A stretch of 64,000 bases of DNA. Source: QHXW01 sp963768075. GTDB lineage: Bacteria > Acidobacteriota > Terriglobia > Bryobacterales > Bryobacteraceae. Both the position numbers and the translations under genes were made by a program. The stretch spans positions 310,001-374,000 of the forward strand of contig CAVYHD010000002.1 of the NCBI GenBank assembly GCA_963768075.1, written 5' to 3'. The notes beneath the pieces were generated by a model. The model had not been told where the DNA came from. It did no database searches and worked only from the letters and a program-made list of their open reading frames with translations. Positions 9,011 through 18,671 of the stretch are shown piece by piece (the stretch's first letter is position 1; every line of letters begins with the position of its first letter).

Positions 9011-10471
9011 CTATTCAGACGTTATCCAGACGGGGGTTGCGGTTGACTCGCCGTTCCTATCCAGACGCCAGTCGTACGACGGGCTGTGATCGAGCAGCGT
9101 TAAGATTCGGGAGTATAAATCGCCATAACCCGGCTCCAAAAGACTTCCGTTGTGCCAAAGTAAGGTAAAGACACCGCCGACTAGCTTACAGGCATCAATC
9201 AGCGTCGAGGCTATCTCATACCCTTTATCCGGTGATACCTTCAGGTAGTCAACAATTGTGCCATCCATCAGGATTAGCGGAACCTCCAGTAAGCGTGCCT
9301 CGCGGTTTTGCTGAATGAGCCAAGGGTGGTAAGGAATCGCGGTACCGGCCCGGAACCCGGGCTGGTCGGCAAACCCGACACTGCTATCATATGCCAGATC
9401 GCAATTCTCCCAATCGGCCCACGTCTCCGGGCACCAGCGAAGAAAGTGCTGGCGGCCACCTAACTGGTCTTCTCTGAGCCAGTGCTTGAGGCGCGCTACT
9501 TCAGCCGACAATTCTTCCGCAGCTTGATATGTGAAGTAGCCCGGGTGCACACCCAACTCCACCCCCTGCGTGCGGAGCTCGTCGATGACCTCGCGCACTC
9601 GAGGATGGCCAGGATCGTAACCAGTGTCTTGGGCGGTGCGCCGAGATGCCTTCCAATTAGCTGTTGAGCGCAAGCCATGCGCGTTCGCCAATTGGACGAC
9701 GTCCCGCACGGCTTGCAGGTACGAAGGCTCCATGATGCCCAGTAGGCTGGCGAGATCACGAACCGCGGACAGCGGACGGCGCCGGCGGACAACGTGGCCC
9801 GCCGAGGAATGCAAGCTAAATGGTATACCGACCAGATCAATATCGTGAGTAATGTTTACTTGGAACGGCCGCGGCTGTGAAGTCCAGCCCGGTAGCAGAT
9901 GCCCAAGCGCCTGAGCGAATCCGAATCCGTACTCGTCGACAATCGGCCGTTGAAGAAAGCCTTCCCGCATGGCAATACTCCCGGTGCCGGGAAAACGGTC
10001 GTGCGCATCGCGAAGTACGGCAAAGCGCTCCTCAACCCTGCACAGCGAATAGAGAATAGAAGCAAGCAGGTCTGCTCTGCATCGAACCACTGTGTTCGTT
10101 TCAGCTACAAAGAGCGGCGAAGGCGCGAGATTGGCGTCTCCGGGAGCGAAGGGAATAACAAAGTCGGGGACTCGACTCTTTAGGCCGTTCGGCGGCTCGG
10201 ACATCCAAGAAGCCCGCATTGTGACCAGACCGTCGTTCACAAAATCTCTCACCCGAGTAGGAAATACGACCTTCTTGGCAACGTTGGGTTCCGGATAAAC
10301 CGCTATTTCATCGTTGCTGGCCTCAATCCTCCAGGAGCGCAGAAACTCCGATGTCACCCCGGCGCGGCGGGCCAATTCCCGCACCGCATACTGCCTGGCT
10401 TCCGATGTCACGGCGCAGCTAGTGAAACTTGGCACGGTCTTTGTGTCCAAACGACTAGAGCTGCCTGTCAT
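9011..10471 (-). CDS. Polysaccharide deacetylase-like protein with long N-terminal region
   Basis: 486 residues. The C-terminal half carries the NodB-type barrel signatures in order: NITHDIDLVG (metal-binding aspartates, about residue 205), GVELGVHPGYFTYQ (His motif), YDSSVGFADQPGFRAGT, and a final LLWHNG. The N-terminal 190 residues match the separate domain that precedes this barrel in surface polysaccharide proteins (DUF7033 type). The expected function is removal of acetyl groups from a sugar in the cytoplasm or periplasm; no signal peptide is obvious. It is 67 bases downstream of the PHP gene on the same strand, probably the last gene of an ATP-grasp/PHP/deacetylase operon. Confidence 0.82.
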   Translation of the reverse strand: MTGSSSRLDTKTVPSFTSCAVTSEARQYAVRELARRAGVTSEFLRSWRIEASNDEIAVYPEPNVAKKVVFPTRVRDFVNDGLVTMRASWMSEPPNGLKSRVPDFVIPFAPGDANLAPSPLFVAETNTVVRCRADLLASILYSLCRVEERFAVLRDAHDRFPGTGSIAMREGFLQRPIVDEYGFGFAQALGHLLPGWTSQPRPFQVNITHDIDLVGIPFSLHSSAGHVVRRRRPLSAVRDLASLLGIMEPSYLQAVRDVVQLANAHGLRSTANWKASRRTAQDTGYDPGHPRVREVIDELRTQGVELGVHPGYFTYQAAEELSAEVARLKHWLREDQLGGRQHFLRWCPETWADWENCDLAYDSSVGFADQPGFRAGTAIPYHPWLIQQNREARLLEVPLILMDGTIVDYLKVSPDKGYEIASTLIDACKLVGGVFTLLWHNGSLLEPGYGDLYSRILTLLDHSPSYDWRLDRNGESTATPVWITSE

Positions 10472-10537
10472 CGCCTGGTTTCGCTACGAAGCGATGCCCT
10501 TGCAAATTCTGACCTTCACTCAGACTGGGCGGCGCCA

Positions 10538-11296
10538 TTATTTGCTTCCAAGCGTTCTCCATGCATAGCGGACACCCTTCAGCGGTATGCGAGCCAACTG
10601 TAGGGCAGCTGATCCATAACGCCCGGTCTTGGCCGATCGAATAAGGCTACCAAAGTAAATCCCCGAGGATATCGCAAAGTCGCTCCGTGCCTGGCCGACG
10701 CTGACTGCGTCTGATAGGAGGGTCCGTAGCTCCTCGGCGTCGCGAGGCAAAGCCGGCATTAAAGTGCGAATTGCACCAATGTCCCAGGGCATGTGAGCGT
10801 CACTTCCAGACAACGCTCTGCGGATAGGTAGATTCCGAAACATGTCTACCGACACAGCCGTCACTTCTGCTTCGTACCTTCCGTTAAGAACCTCGAATGC
10901 GTCGATATTCGGATAGCTTGCTACCAGATCCACAAATCCGGCGGATCCGAACGTTCTCAGGGGATGGGGCACATAGCTAAATCCACCTTGCGCCGCAATC
11001 TCGTCTAAGACAGCGTCAAATTTTCTACTCTTAATTGCATGTTTCAGAAAAAGGCCGATCAGATCTCCGCGGTCAGTCTTGATTTCCGCTCCGGGTATTA
11101 CAAGGAAATCTTTATGCCGATTTGCCTCTACCGTTGCGAGTCCGCCTTCCTCAGTATCATGATCGGTAATTGCGATTCCAGCCAGCCCTCTGTTCCTGGC
11201 CATCTCGATCACCGTTTTCGGGGCAAGAGCGCAGTCTTTGGAAAAATGTGTGTGCATGTGGAAATCAATAGCACAGGAGTGGGGATGTGAAATCAT
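10538..11296 (-). CDS. PHP-domain metallophosphoesterase-like protein
   Basis: 252 residues from the ATG at 11296, chosen because it overlaps the stop of the upstream ATP-grasp gene as ATGA, a translational coupling junction; a longer frame to 11362 lacks support. PHP motifs are all visible: FHMHTHFSKD near residue 10 (H-x-H), AITDHDTEEG, VIPGAEIKT and a late SGSDAHMPWD. These place metal-binding His/Asp residues as in PHP phosphoesterases. The substrate is unknown; in this operon it may act on a phosphorylated intermediate made by the ATP-grasp partner, which is an inference from coupling only. Confidence 0.82.
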   Translation of the reverse strand: MISHPHSCAIDFHMHTHFSKDCALAPKTVIEMARNRGLAGIAITDHDTEEGGLATVEANRHKDFLVIPGAEIKTDRGDLIGLFLKHAIKSRKFDAVLDEIAAQGGFSYVPHPLRTFGSAGFVDLVASYPNIDAFEVLNGRYEAEVTAVSVDMFRNLPIRRALSGSDAHMPWDIGAIRTLMPALPRDAEELRTLLSDAVSVGQARSDFAISSGIYFGSLIRSAKTGRYGSAALQLARIPLKGVRYAWRTLGSK

Positions 11297-12441
11297 AGCC
11301 GGAACGCATTGCCTGACGCCGCAATCACACCGGCAACACTGGGCATTGGGTCGCGCAGCCATACTTCAGACGACACATTAGCCCGGAATAAATTCCGAAG
11401 GAACGTCAGCCGATACCCGGGATATCGGATCAGGCATTTCAGGCCTCGCGGAACGACCCAATGAAAAACGGCATCCAAGCGATACGACGCCGGAATCTCC
11501 GGCTTGCCGCCAAGTACATACTGTTGCATCCACAGAGGAAAGTTGCATCCGGCATAAATTGCGAGATCTAGAGATCCCCAGTATTTCGGATTTATCTCCA
11601 TCAGATAGTATGTGCCGTCCCGGCTGCTCTTTTTGAACTCTACCATGGCGACACCATGCCAACGCAGTGCCGTCAATAATCGCTTCCCGTACTTACGAAG
11701 ATCTTCATCATAAAAGCTGCGAGCCACTACGCTTGGACCGCCCTCGGTTGGATACTGCATCAAGCGCTCATGCATGAAGTAACCGACTTCCTTGCCATCT
11801 ACAAAGAATCCAAAGTACCCATAGCCATTTTGTCCCGGAATATACTCCTGGACCAGATACTCATCGAGATCCTGATCTAAACTCGTCGCTATCGTTTGCA
11901 TCTCAGCTGCGTCATTGGCAATAAGCACCCCCGTGCGGGGATGTTTGAAAACGCAGGGTGGCTGCATTGTGGCGTATTGCCTCGCAGGTACGCTGAGAGG
12001 AATCGGTATGCCGATCTCGTTCGCAAAGGCGAATGTTTTCTTTTTGTCTGCCGCGAGCTCGAACGCCGCGACAGTGGGTACCATCATCGGTACTCCTAGA
12101 GTAGCGGCATTATGCACGGCCAATTCAACCATCTGAAGACTAACGGGAATAAATGCGTCTATCTGCTCGTGAGAAAAGAAGTCCTTCAACATTGCCACTG
12201 TATTGCCATAGGGCGGAATCGGATGCGGGTACGTAACTCGTTTGGAACAGTATCGGGACCAGTACGCGACACAGGCCCGCGGAGACAGATGATCCCCTTC
12301 GCCGACGATTACCTCAGCGCCATGGCGGGCCAAAGTGCGCACTATGGCAAGACTGTTGGGATAGGAGCCATCAGTGACGAAAACGCGGGGGCGTCGTGAT
12401 GCCAATGGGAGACTCAAAGTGTGACGTCGATTCCAGCTCAA
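11293..12441 (-). CDS. ATP-grasp ligase-like protein
   Basis: 382 residues. An N-terminal Rossmann-like domain (RVFVTDGSYPNSLAIVRTLARHG) is followed by the ATP-grasp fold: ADKKKTFAFANEIGIPIP, the nucleotide-binding lysine in CVFKHPRTG, EYLVQEYIPG, and the catalytic metal loop MVEFKKS followed by YLMEINPKYWGSLD. ATP-grasp enzymes join a carboxylate to an amine or thiol through an acyl-phosphate. Related proteins occur in surface polysaccharide loci, where they may attach amino acids to sugars; this is inference. The stop overlaps the PHP start by 4 bases, and the next upstream gene on the strand ends 69 bases away. Confidence 0.85.
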   Translation of the reverse strand: MSWNRRHTLSLPLASRRPRVFVTDGSYPNSLAIVRTLARHGAEVIVGEGDHLSPRACVAYWSRYCSKRVTYPHPIPPYGNTVAMLKDFFSHEQIDAFIPVSLQMVELAVHNAATLGVPMMVPTVAAFELAADKKKTFAFANEIGIPIPLSVPARQYATMQPPCVFKHPRTGVLIANDAAEMQTIATSLDQDLDEYLVQEYIPGQNGYGYFGFFVDGKEVGYFMHERLMQYPTEGGPSVVARSFYDEDLRKYGKRLLTALRWHGVAMVEFKKSSRDGTYYLMEINPKYWGSLDLAIYAGCNFPLWMQQYVLGGKPEIPASYRLDAVFHWVVPRGLKCLIRYPGYRLTFLRNLFRANVSSEVWLRDPMPSVAGVIAASGNAFRL

Positions 12442-12510
12442 CGCTGGGTCGCCGGCGTAGCGTAGGTGTTGCGTTTATCAAACCGCCACTCGAACCTGGC
12501 GGCACCGTGG

Positions 12511-15105
12511 CTAGGGACCCGTGACGCAGGCTTGGCCCAGTGCGGCATTAATGACGCGCTGGACGTCCGCGACATTGCACGTTCCATTGCTTTGCAAATC
12601 GGCACTGCCGCAGGGTGCGACGCCCAAGGCCTGATTGACAGCTATTTGTACGTCAGAGCTATTAACCACACCGTCGCCGTTCAAATCGCAAGCGTTCGAG
12701 CTCGATACCGGCGTGGGCGTTCCTGGCGTGGTTGTTACTGGTGGGGTTGTTACTGGTGGGGTCGATCCTGTTGAGGATCGAGGTACAAACGCCCACATGG
12801 GGTTGTCATTCAGGTAGGACTGATTGCTTACATTGTTTTGCATCCAGGTCCATGCATCGGCGCCAGTATACGGGCCATCACTCATTCCGACCAGGAAACT
12901 GCTCGCACCGAATGCGATGGCTGGGTAAGCACCTTGGGCATTCGTAGCTCCTTCTTCCCATCGGGTGGCCGCGTATCCCAGTTCAGTCGGTGTTATGCTG
13001 GCGACAACCTGAGGCCAAGTCGTAAACGGCAGCGAGGCAAAGCAATTCGTAGCGAAAGCTCGCGTTCCAACAAGATATCCCGCTATCAAATTCTTAGGAG
13101 AGTATGTTGGATCTAATATCATGTGCAGTAAATTCTTGGCGCTGGCCTGTCGCGTTGGCGTAATATCTGTGAAACCGAGTTCCTCGATATGGCCCCAGGA
13201 AACATTCACATAGTTTTGCTGCCACGGTGCGTCGGCAAAACAGGCCTTTGTCGGATCAACATATCCCGTTCCTTGCGTTAGTTCGTAGCCCAGATTATGT
13301 GAAATCCACCCCAGCGGATTCGGCAGTCCCGTTGAGATACTTTGACCCCACGTCCAGCGAGGATCGCCATAGAAGGGACCGTTCGTGACGTTCATGAGGC
13401 CTTCATGGACGGCGATATTGTACTCCAGCTTTTGGAAAAAATAGGTCTTCTCCGGGCTGCCGTCGGGAGCTATCCACGCAGAGTGCGCCACCGTTCGCAT
13501 ATCCCAGGCGACACCGCGGGTATTGCCATACGAATCAGTCATGAATGCCCAGCTATCATGCCGGCAATATATACAAGTAGCCGGACCAGGGGTCGCAGCA
13601 GTCAGGTTGTACGCGGACCAGAAGTAAATCTCTTCCAGGAAATACCAATCGCCAGTCAGCAGATAAGCCAGGTAAGTTGGATCTGGCTGGTGCGCAACAT
13701 CCATAGAATTCCAGTAGTTTGCCGAGACACCGCCAACCACGGTAGGCCGGTCGGCCGGATAAGAAAGACCCGTATCCAGGACATCCCTGGACAAGAATCC
13801 CGGCCGTGCATCGGCGGAAACGGTCCGGCCGAGCGCATTCACGGTATGGAGGTCGTCGAAAAAGCGATTCGAAGTGGCCTCCCGGTAATGGTTAGGCGCA
13901 TGTGCCATAACTTCGGCATCGCCAATCACTTGATCATAAAGCACCGGATTCATCGTGAAAAGGTAGATGACTCCCCATTGCGGTATTAGTCCAATGTCTT
14001 CTCTGGAGCCGGTATTGGGAAACCCCTTGGTGACTGTCCCGCCGAACGTTGTCCCCACACTGGCGATGTCGGCTTGATCGCTCGCGTTCCAACGGCTAAT
14101 CTCGGCATTCATCGCCGTCGCGGAAACTACCTTGGTTGTGTCGTAGTTGGCTATCGCGTGGCTTGCGATGAGATAAGGCAGGTTAAAATCAATATTCACT
14201 GAACCAGGGGTTTGGCCATCCCAAAAGGTTTCCCGCCAGCGCGAATCTGCGATGTGGACGAGACCAGTCCTGCTGAACTGGACGGTCGAGAGACTCGGTC
14301 CTGATTTCAGAGTCAAATCGTATTTCTGATCCTGAACGGCCGAAATCCAATCGTTTTCGAGAATATACTCCGTTTTGACACCCGGCCATCCCTGGTATTG
14401 CGTCAGTACGAAAATGGGGTGAAGGGAACGATTCGTTGCGTCGAGAGTCCAGGTCGATGGCGAATAACTGAAAAACGTTGTGGCCGTACCGGCCGGTGCG
14501 CAGCCCGATGCGCAATGCCAGCCAAAATCGTATTTGAGTGTCGAAGTACGATCCTCGGCGATAATAATGTTTGCCACTGGACCCCTGATCCAGAAGCGCC
14601 AGTCGCCGTTCTGTATGATGGTCGTCGCACTCGCGGATTGCGAACTTCCCGCATTGGCGGTCTCGATACCGGCTCCCCAGTTGCCGGAATTAAACCCAAG
14701 TATCTGGCTCTGCGTCGGCGCAGCACTGTTGCATGCGGCAAGACTACCTACGTAGCAGGAGTTGGAGTCGTTGACAAAATCGACGGTCACCACGGCGCCA
14801 GCCGGGAGGTTTGTGACGAAGCTGATCAGCGCCTGCTGAACGGAGCCATCAGGCCAACGAGTATTAATATTGCTTTGCCACACCGGTAGTAGCGATCCAT
14901 TCGCCCTGGGATGTGGATAATTAACAATTTCTCCTTGCACAAAGACGCGGAAAATTGTGAACGGTCTTCCAGTCTGCTGAGCACCGCTGGTGTTGCTGAT
15001 CGCCACCGAGTTCGTCGCCATGCACGGTAGCGCCAACACAATCGCACCCAGGATGGACAGGCCCGGTCTCTTCAACGCTGCTCTAGATACTTTGGGCATA
15101 TCCAT
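12511..15105 (-). CDS. Large secreted protein with C-terminal dockerin-like repeats
   Basis: 864 residues; signal peptide at about residues 14-30 (ILGAIVLALPCMATNS). Residues 30 to about 790 are a close paralogue of the 789-residue protein at 5169-7538, sharing RPFTIFRVFVQGEI, NGDWRFWI, LHPIFVLTQYQGWPG and LDNDL-like or NPMWAFVPR end blocks. A T/P-rich linker (PPVTTPPVTTTPGTPTP) then leads to two calcium-loop repeats, DLNGDGVVNSSDVQIAVNQ and a second with CNVADVQRVINAALG, the dockerin type I pattern. Function is probably glycan binding or cleavage outside the cell; the dockerin-like tail may anchor or dimerise the protein. No cohesin is visible in the window. It lies 69 bases upstream of the ATP-grasp gene on the same strand. 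Confidence 0.75.
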   Translation of the reverse strand: MDMPKVSRAALKRPGLSILGAIVLALPCMATNSVAISNTSGAQQTGRPFTIFRVFVQGEIVNYPHPRANGSLLPVWQSNINTRWPDGSVQQALISFVTNLPAGAVVTVDFVNDSNSCYVGSLAACNSAAPTQSQILGFNSGNWGAGIETANAGSSQSASATTIIQNGDWRFWIRGPVANIIIAEDRTSTLKYDFGWHCASGCAPAGTATTFFSYSPSTWTLDATNRSLHPIFVLTQYQGWPGVKTEYILENDWISAVQDQKYDLTLKSGPSLSTVQFSRTGLVHIADSRWRETFWDGQTPGSVNIDFNLPYLIASHAIANYDTTKVVSATAMNAEISRWNASDQADIASVGTTFGGTVTKGFPNTGSREDIGLIPQWGVIYLFTMNPVLYDQVIGDAEVMAHAPNHYREATSNRFFDDLHTVNALGRTVSADARPGFLSRDVLDTGLSYPADRPTVVGGVSANYWNSMDVAHQPDPTYLAYLLTGDWYFLEEIYFWSAYNLTAATPGPATCIYCRHDSWAFMTDSYGNTRGVAWDMRTVAHSAWIAPDGSPEKTYFFQKLEYNIAVHEGLMNVTNGPFYGDPRWTWGQSISTGLPNPLGWISHNLGYELTQGTGYVDPTKACFADAPWQQNYVNVSWGHIEELGFTDITPTRQASAKNLLHMILDPTYSPKNLIAGYLVGTRAFATNCFASLPFTTWPQVVASITPTELGYAATRWEEGATNAQGAYPAIAFGASSFLVGMSDGPYTGADAWTWMQNNVSNQSYLNDNPMWAFVPRSSTGSTPPVTTPPVTTTPGTPTPVSSSNACDLNGDGVVNSSDVQIAVNQALGVAPCGSADLQSNGTCNVADVQRVINAALGQACVTGP

Positions 15106-15315
15106 TGATACACCGTCGGCACAGACAACACAATATTTGCCTTCGATGAGAACTCATTAATAACATTGGTTACGTTTGCGAAAAGATGTTTGTTTTGTAG
15201 CTGTTCAATTCAGTAACGTTTTACATACCAACGTTAGGGACCACTTCGTTGAGCAACGGTCCATTATAGCCGTTAATCACTATCCTAGGCGCGGGGAAAT
15301 ACTCTGAGGTAGGCG

Positions 15316-17244
15316 TCAAATCGTCGAGACTTGGCCGGCTATGGCTTCAGAAAGATTTTCTGTGTGCATGCGGTGGCGCGCATTCCATAACCCCAACATC
15401 AAGAGTGTCCATAGCTTACGATCATGATTGTGAAGGCCGGATTGATGTTCGTTCCATATCCGCTGTGTGTCCTCTAGGCGGATGAACTCCCGCATGTCGG
15501 GCTGCAGAACTGTATTTTCGAATACAGGTTTGAGAGCTGTCCGGAACCAGCTTGCAAGTGGCACGGCAAAACCGGCCTTCGGGCGGCGGATCACGGGGGC
15601 TGGCACGTACGGAGCGACTGCCTGCTTTAGAATGTGTTTTCCGTTCCTGCCATGCATTTTGAACTGCTCCGGCAGGCGGCAGGCGAGTTCCGCGAGTCGA
15701 TGATCCAACATAGGTGCGCGTGCTTCGAGCGAGTACGCCATGGTGGCACGATCCATCTTGACCAAAATATCGCCCGGTAAGTACGTCTCGAGATCCACCG
15801 CTTGGACTTGTTGGAGTGGCGGCAAATGAGATACAGATTGAAAAAATTCCCGAAAGCGTGACTGTAACGAATATCCGTTCAGCGCGCACTGCAGATCAGG
15901 CGCCAGTATCCTGTCGACCAGTTCGCACGACATACCTGAAACAGCGGTAAAGTAGGCATCCGCCAGTTCTTGCGAGACACCCAGCAGAGTTGATTTGGCC
16001 CGAAACACCTGGGGCAAGTAATCGAGTTTCGGATACAAGCGGCCGGCCGCACGGATAACCGAGTGCCTGAACCAGCCTGGAAACAGATGCCTCAAGCGCT
16101 CTTCAAAGACCGCAAAGAAGTAGCGTCGGTAACCTCCGAATAGTTCGTCGGCGCCATCTCCACTGAGTGCCACGGTGACAAATTCGCGCGTCATCCTCGC
16201 CAGGTATAAACACGGCACAGCCGATGAATCGGCAAATGGTTCATCGTAATGCCGGGTCAGCGTATCTAACATTTCCAGAATGTCCGGCGTCACGGTTTTT
16301 TCGTGGTGCTCAGTCTGATAACGGCTGGCCGTGAGGCGCGCGAAGGCGGTCTCATCGAAGTCCTTATCGCTGAACCCGATCGAAAACGTCTTCACTTGGC
16401 CTGGAGCCCGGCGGCACATAAACGCCACCACCGAACTCGAATCGACCCCGCCGCTCAGAAAGCCACCCAGGGGTACTTCGCTGATCATCCGCCGCTCAAC
16501 CGAATCCTCAGCCAACTCGCGAATCTCTTCTACCGCGTGATCGAAGTTTCGGCCCGCATCAATCTCGAAGCGCGGCTGCCAATAACGCCGCGTCTGCACT
16601 CCTGCCGGACTGACCGTGAGAGTATGGCCGGCGCTAAGCTTGTACACGTTCTGATAGATCGTGTTGGGATCTGGAATGTAGCTGACGGCAAGAAAGTCGC
16701 TTACACTCCGTGCATCGATAGCCGCCGGAAACTGCGGGATAACTCGCAGCGCCTTCAGTTCGGAAGCGAAACAAAAGCGCAGTCCTGGAACTGCACTGCT
16801 GTAGTAGAGGGGCTTTTCTCCAAAGCGATCGCGCGCCAGAAATAGCTGCTGTTTTCGCGCGTCCCAGATGGCAAACGCAAACATTCCGTTGAGGAACTCC
16901 GGGAGCCTCTCCCCCACATCCTCGTACAGATGAACTAATACCTCGGTATCACTTTGAGTCGTAATCCGGTGCCCCCGGCTCAGCAACTGTTCACGGAGTT
17001 CGCGATAGTTGTAGATCTCTCCGTTGAAAACAACTTGGATCTTTCCGTCTTCGTTTCCGATCGGCTGTTTGCCGCCAGCGACATCGATGATACTCAGCCG
17101 TCTGTGGCCCAAAGCTACTGGTCCATCTATGAAATGTCCAAAGCCGTCCGGACCACGGTGCATGATCTGGTCGCACATGTGCGTGATCAAGAACGGATCG
17201 AGTACCGGGCCGCTATTCGTGATATAACCAGCAATTCCGCACAT
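15316..17244 (-). CDS. asnB: Glutamine-hydrolysing asparagine synthase-like amidotransferase
   Basis: 642 residues, full length. The N-terminus MCGIAGY has the class II glutaminase nucleophile Cys2; HRGPDGFGHF, GHRRLSIIDV and FNGEIYNYRELR complete the glutaminase domain. The synthetase domain has the PP-loop GGFLSGGVDSSSVVAF and ALSGDGADELFGGYRRYF, with an intact ATP pyrophosphatase site. It would amidate aspartate or, as with homologues kept in exosortase loci, a carboxyl group on a sugar or other locus product. It lies 112 bases downstream of the O-antigen ligase-like gene and is the last intact gene before a 210-base gap, so it may end the long minus-strand transcript. Close to the XrtA-associated amidotransferase family; I cannot separate the two by eye. 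Confidence 0.88.
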   Translation of the reverse strand: MCGIAGYITNSGPVLDPFLITHMCDQIMHRGPDGFGHFIDGPVALGHRRLSIIDVAGGKQPIGNEDGKIQVVFNGEIYNYRELREQLLSRGHRITTQSDTEVLVHLYEDVGERLPEFLNGMFAFAIWDARKQQLFLARDRFGEKPLYYSSAVPGLRFCFASELKALRVIPQFPAAIDARSVSDFLAVSYIPDPNTIYQNVYKLSAGHTLTVSPAGVQTRRYWQPRFEIDAGRNFDHAVEEIRELAEDSVERRMISEVPLGGFLSGGVDSSSVVAFMCRRAPGQVKTFSIGFSDKDFDETAFARLTASRYQTEHHEKTVTPDILEMLDTLTRHYDEPFADSSAVPCLYLARMTREFVTVALSGDGADELFGGYRRYFFAVFEERLRHLFPGWFRHSVIRAAGRLYPKLDYLPQVFRAKSTLLGVSQELADAYFTAVSGMSCELVDRILAPDLQCALNGYSLQSRFREFFQSVSHLPPLQQVQAVDLETYLPGDILVKMDRATMAYSLEARAPMLDHRLAELACRLPEQFKMHGRNGKHILKQAVAPYVPAPVIRRPKAGFAVPLASWFRTALKPVFENTVLQPDMREFIRLEDTQRIWNEHQSGLHNHDRKLWTLLMLGLWNARHRMHTENLSEAIAGQVSTI

Positions 17245-17356
17245 CTAGGTTCTTATCGAAACTTTTGTCGCCCGGGTGGACAAGCACCGGCTTCGGGGGT
17301 CCAACGATGCTGAGGGTCCGCCAATCGAACTCCAACTCGCTTTGTATCAGGCCTTT

Positions 17357-18652
17357 TCATGCGGGTACCGCAACCGGCGGACTCCGCTGGCCAACAACCA
17401 CCCCTTCGCTTGCTGGCAACTCAAAGGCCTCGTCCTTCTGTACGTGGTACCACGCCGCCGCAGCCATAATGAGCATATACAGTAGATCGTAAAGATCAAC
17501 GGAGTAGAATGTACTGCCGACAGCGAAGGCTATCAGCGACGCCTGTATCGCCATGGGAATGCACTCTAGGCCGGGGCGCCGTTTGCGAGTTGCTCGAAGC
17601 GACTTTTCCAGCCAGGCAATCGTACCAAACAGAAGGCCACAGTAGATCAGGAAGGCAATGATGCCGGAATCCGCAAGCATCTGCAGATAACTGTTATGAG
17701 CCACGAGGTCGTTGTCCTGACCTAAATATTTTCCGGCGAGTGCGGTAAAGTTCCGGCTCCCAAGTCCCACTCCCAGCAATGGGTAATCCGCCCACATGGC
17801 GATTGCTGCTTTCCAAAGTTGAAGGCGCCCGGCGGCTGAATTTTCCTGTTCGTAGTGCTCGATAGTTGCCATGCGGCGGAAATAGCGGTCGTTCGCTAAA
17901 TAAATGCCCGGACCAATCGCGAGCGCCAACAGGACAACTGCTGCAACCTTCCGCTTTGATCGAAGAATGAGGCACAGGACGACAGCCGCGAGCGCCAGAC
18001 TGCATCCACGCGAATTCGTCAGGATTACCGCCGCGGCAGAAGTCACCAGGATCGCCAACAAGCCCATTTTTGCCCACGTTGCCGACACAAGTGGGCGGCA
18101 ATACCAGCAAATAGGTAGCAACATCACAATGGCAAGCGCCAGCTGGTTGTTATCGTAGAGCCGGCCGTAATTCTGCCTCAGCATAGCACCGCCATTAACC
18201 ATTGCGAACAAACCGAACCGCGAGCCAAGTAAAAGCTCCGAGATCACGAACGTGTACAGAAGGCCGCGCACGTGCTCCTCAGTAAAGACTAAAAGCGGGA
18301 TCAGCAGAATCATCAGGCTGTTCTTCCCAAACAGAAGGTAGCGGTCCGGCGAAAGAAACGGCCCTTGACAGAACTCGACCGAGAGAAATAAGGGGATCTG
18401 AAACGCAAGGAACCATCGAACCGTAGGCAAACTTAGGACCTGCGGCATTCGGTACCCATAGCGAATAGCACCTATCAAAGTAGTAATGGCCAGGATGAAT
18501 GAAAAGGGATACTTACCTTCGATCCAGCATATGATATCTGGTCCCACGATCGCATACCATATGTAACCGTATAGACCGACCCGCGGCCTGAACAGGCTGA
18601 CAACGCTAAGCACCGCCATGACGACGATGAGAAGAATTTCACGGTAGCTCAT
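17357..18652 (-). CDS. O-antigen ligase/polymerase-like membrane protein
   Basis: 431 residues with about ten hydrophobic segments. The N-terminus (LFRPRVGLYGYIWYAIVGPD) resembles the putative O-glycosylation ligase associated with exosortase A systems, and the conserved periplasmic Wzy_C block is present as LLGVGLGSRNF followed by VAHNSYLQMLADSGI. Such proteins join lipid-linked glycans to an acceptor or polymerise them at the outer face of the inner membrane. It starts 19 bases after the SGNH hydrolase gene on the same strand. Whether it acts as polymerase for this polysaccharide or as a ligase to the sorted protein cannot be told from sequence. Confidence 0.82.
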   Translation of the reverse strand: MSYREILLIVVMAVLSVVSLFRPRVGLYGYIWYAIVGPDIICWIEGKYPFSFILAITTLIGAIRYGYRMPQVLSLPTVRWFLAFQIPLFLSVEFCQGPFLSPDRYLLFGKNSLMILLIPLLVFTEEHVRGLLYTFVISELLLGSRFGLFAMVNGGAMLRQNYGRLYDNNQLALAIVMLLPICWYCRPLVSATWAKMGLLAILVTSAAAVILTNSRGCSLALAAVVLCLILRSKRKVAAVVLLALAIGPGIYLANDRYFRRMATIEHYEQENSAAGRLQLWKAAIAMWADYPLLGVGLGSRNFTALAGKYLGQDNDLVAHNSYLQMLADSGIIAFLIYCGLLFGTIAWLEKSLRATRKRRPGLECIPMAIQASLIAFAVGSTFYSVDLYDLLYMLIMAAAAWYHVQKDEAFELPASEGVVVGQRSPPVAVPA

Positions 18653-18671
18653 GGCTGACGATCGTCACCCT

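Noticed and set aside
12592..12770. Dockerin-like tail as evidence of a cellulosome
   Set aside because: No cohesin or scaffoldin is present, and isolated dockerin-like repeats are frequent outside cellulosomes.
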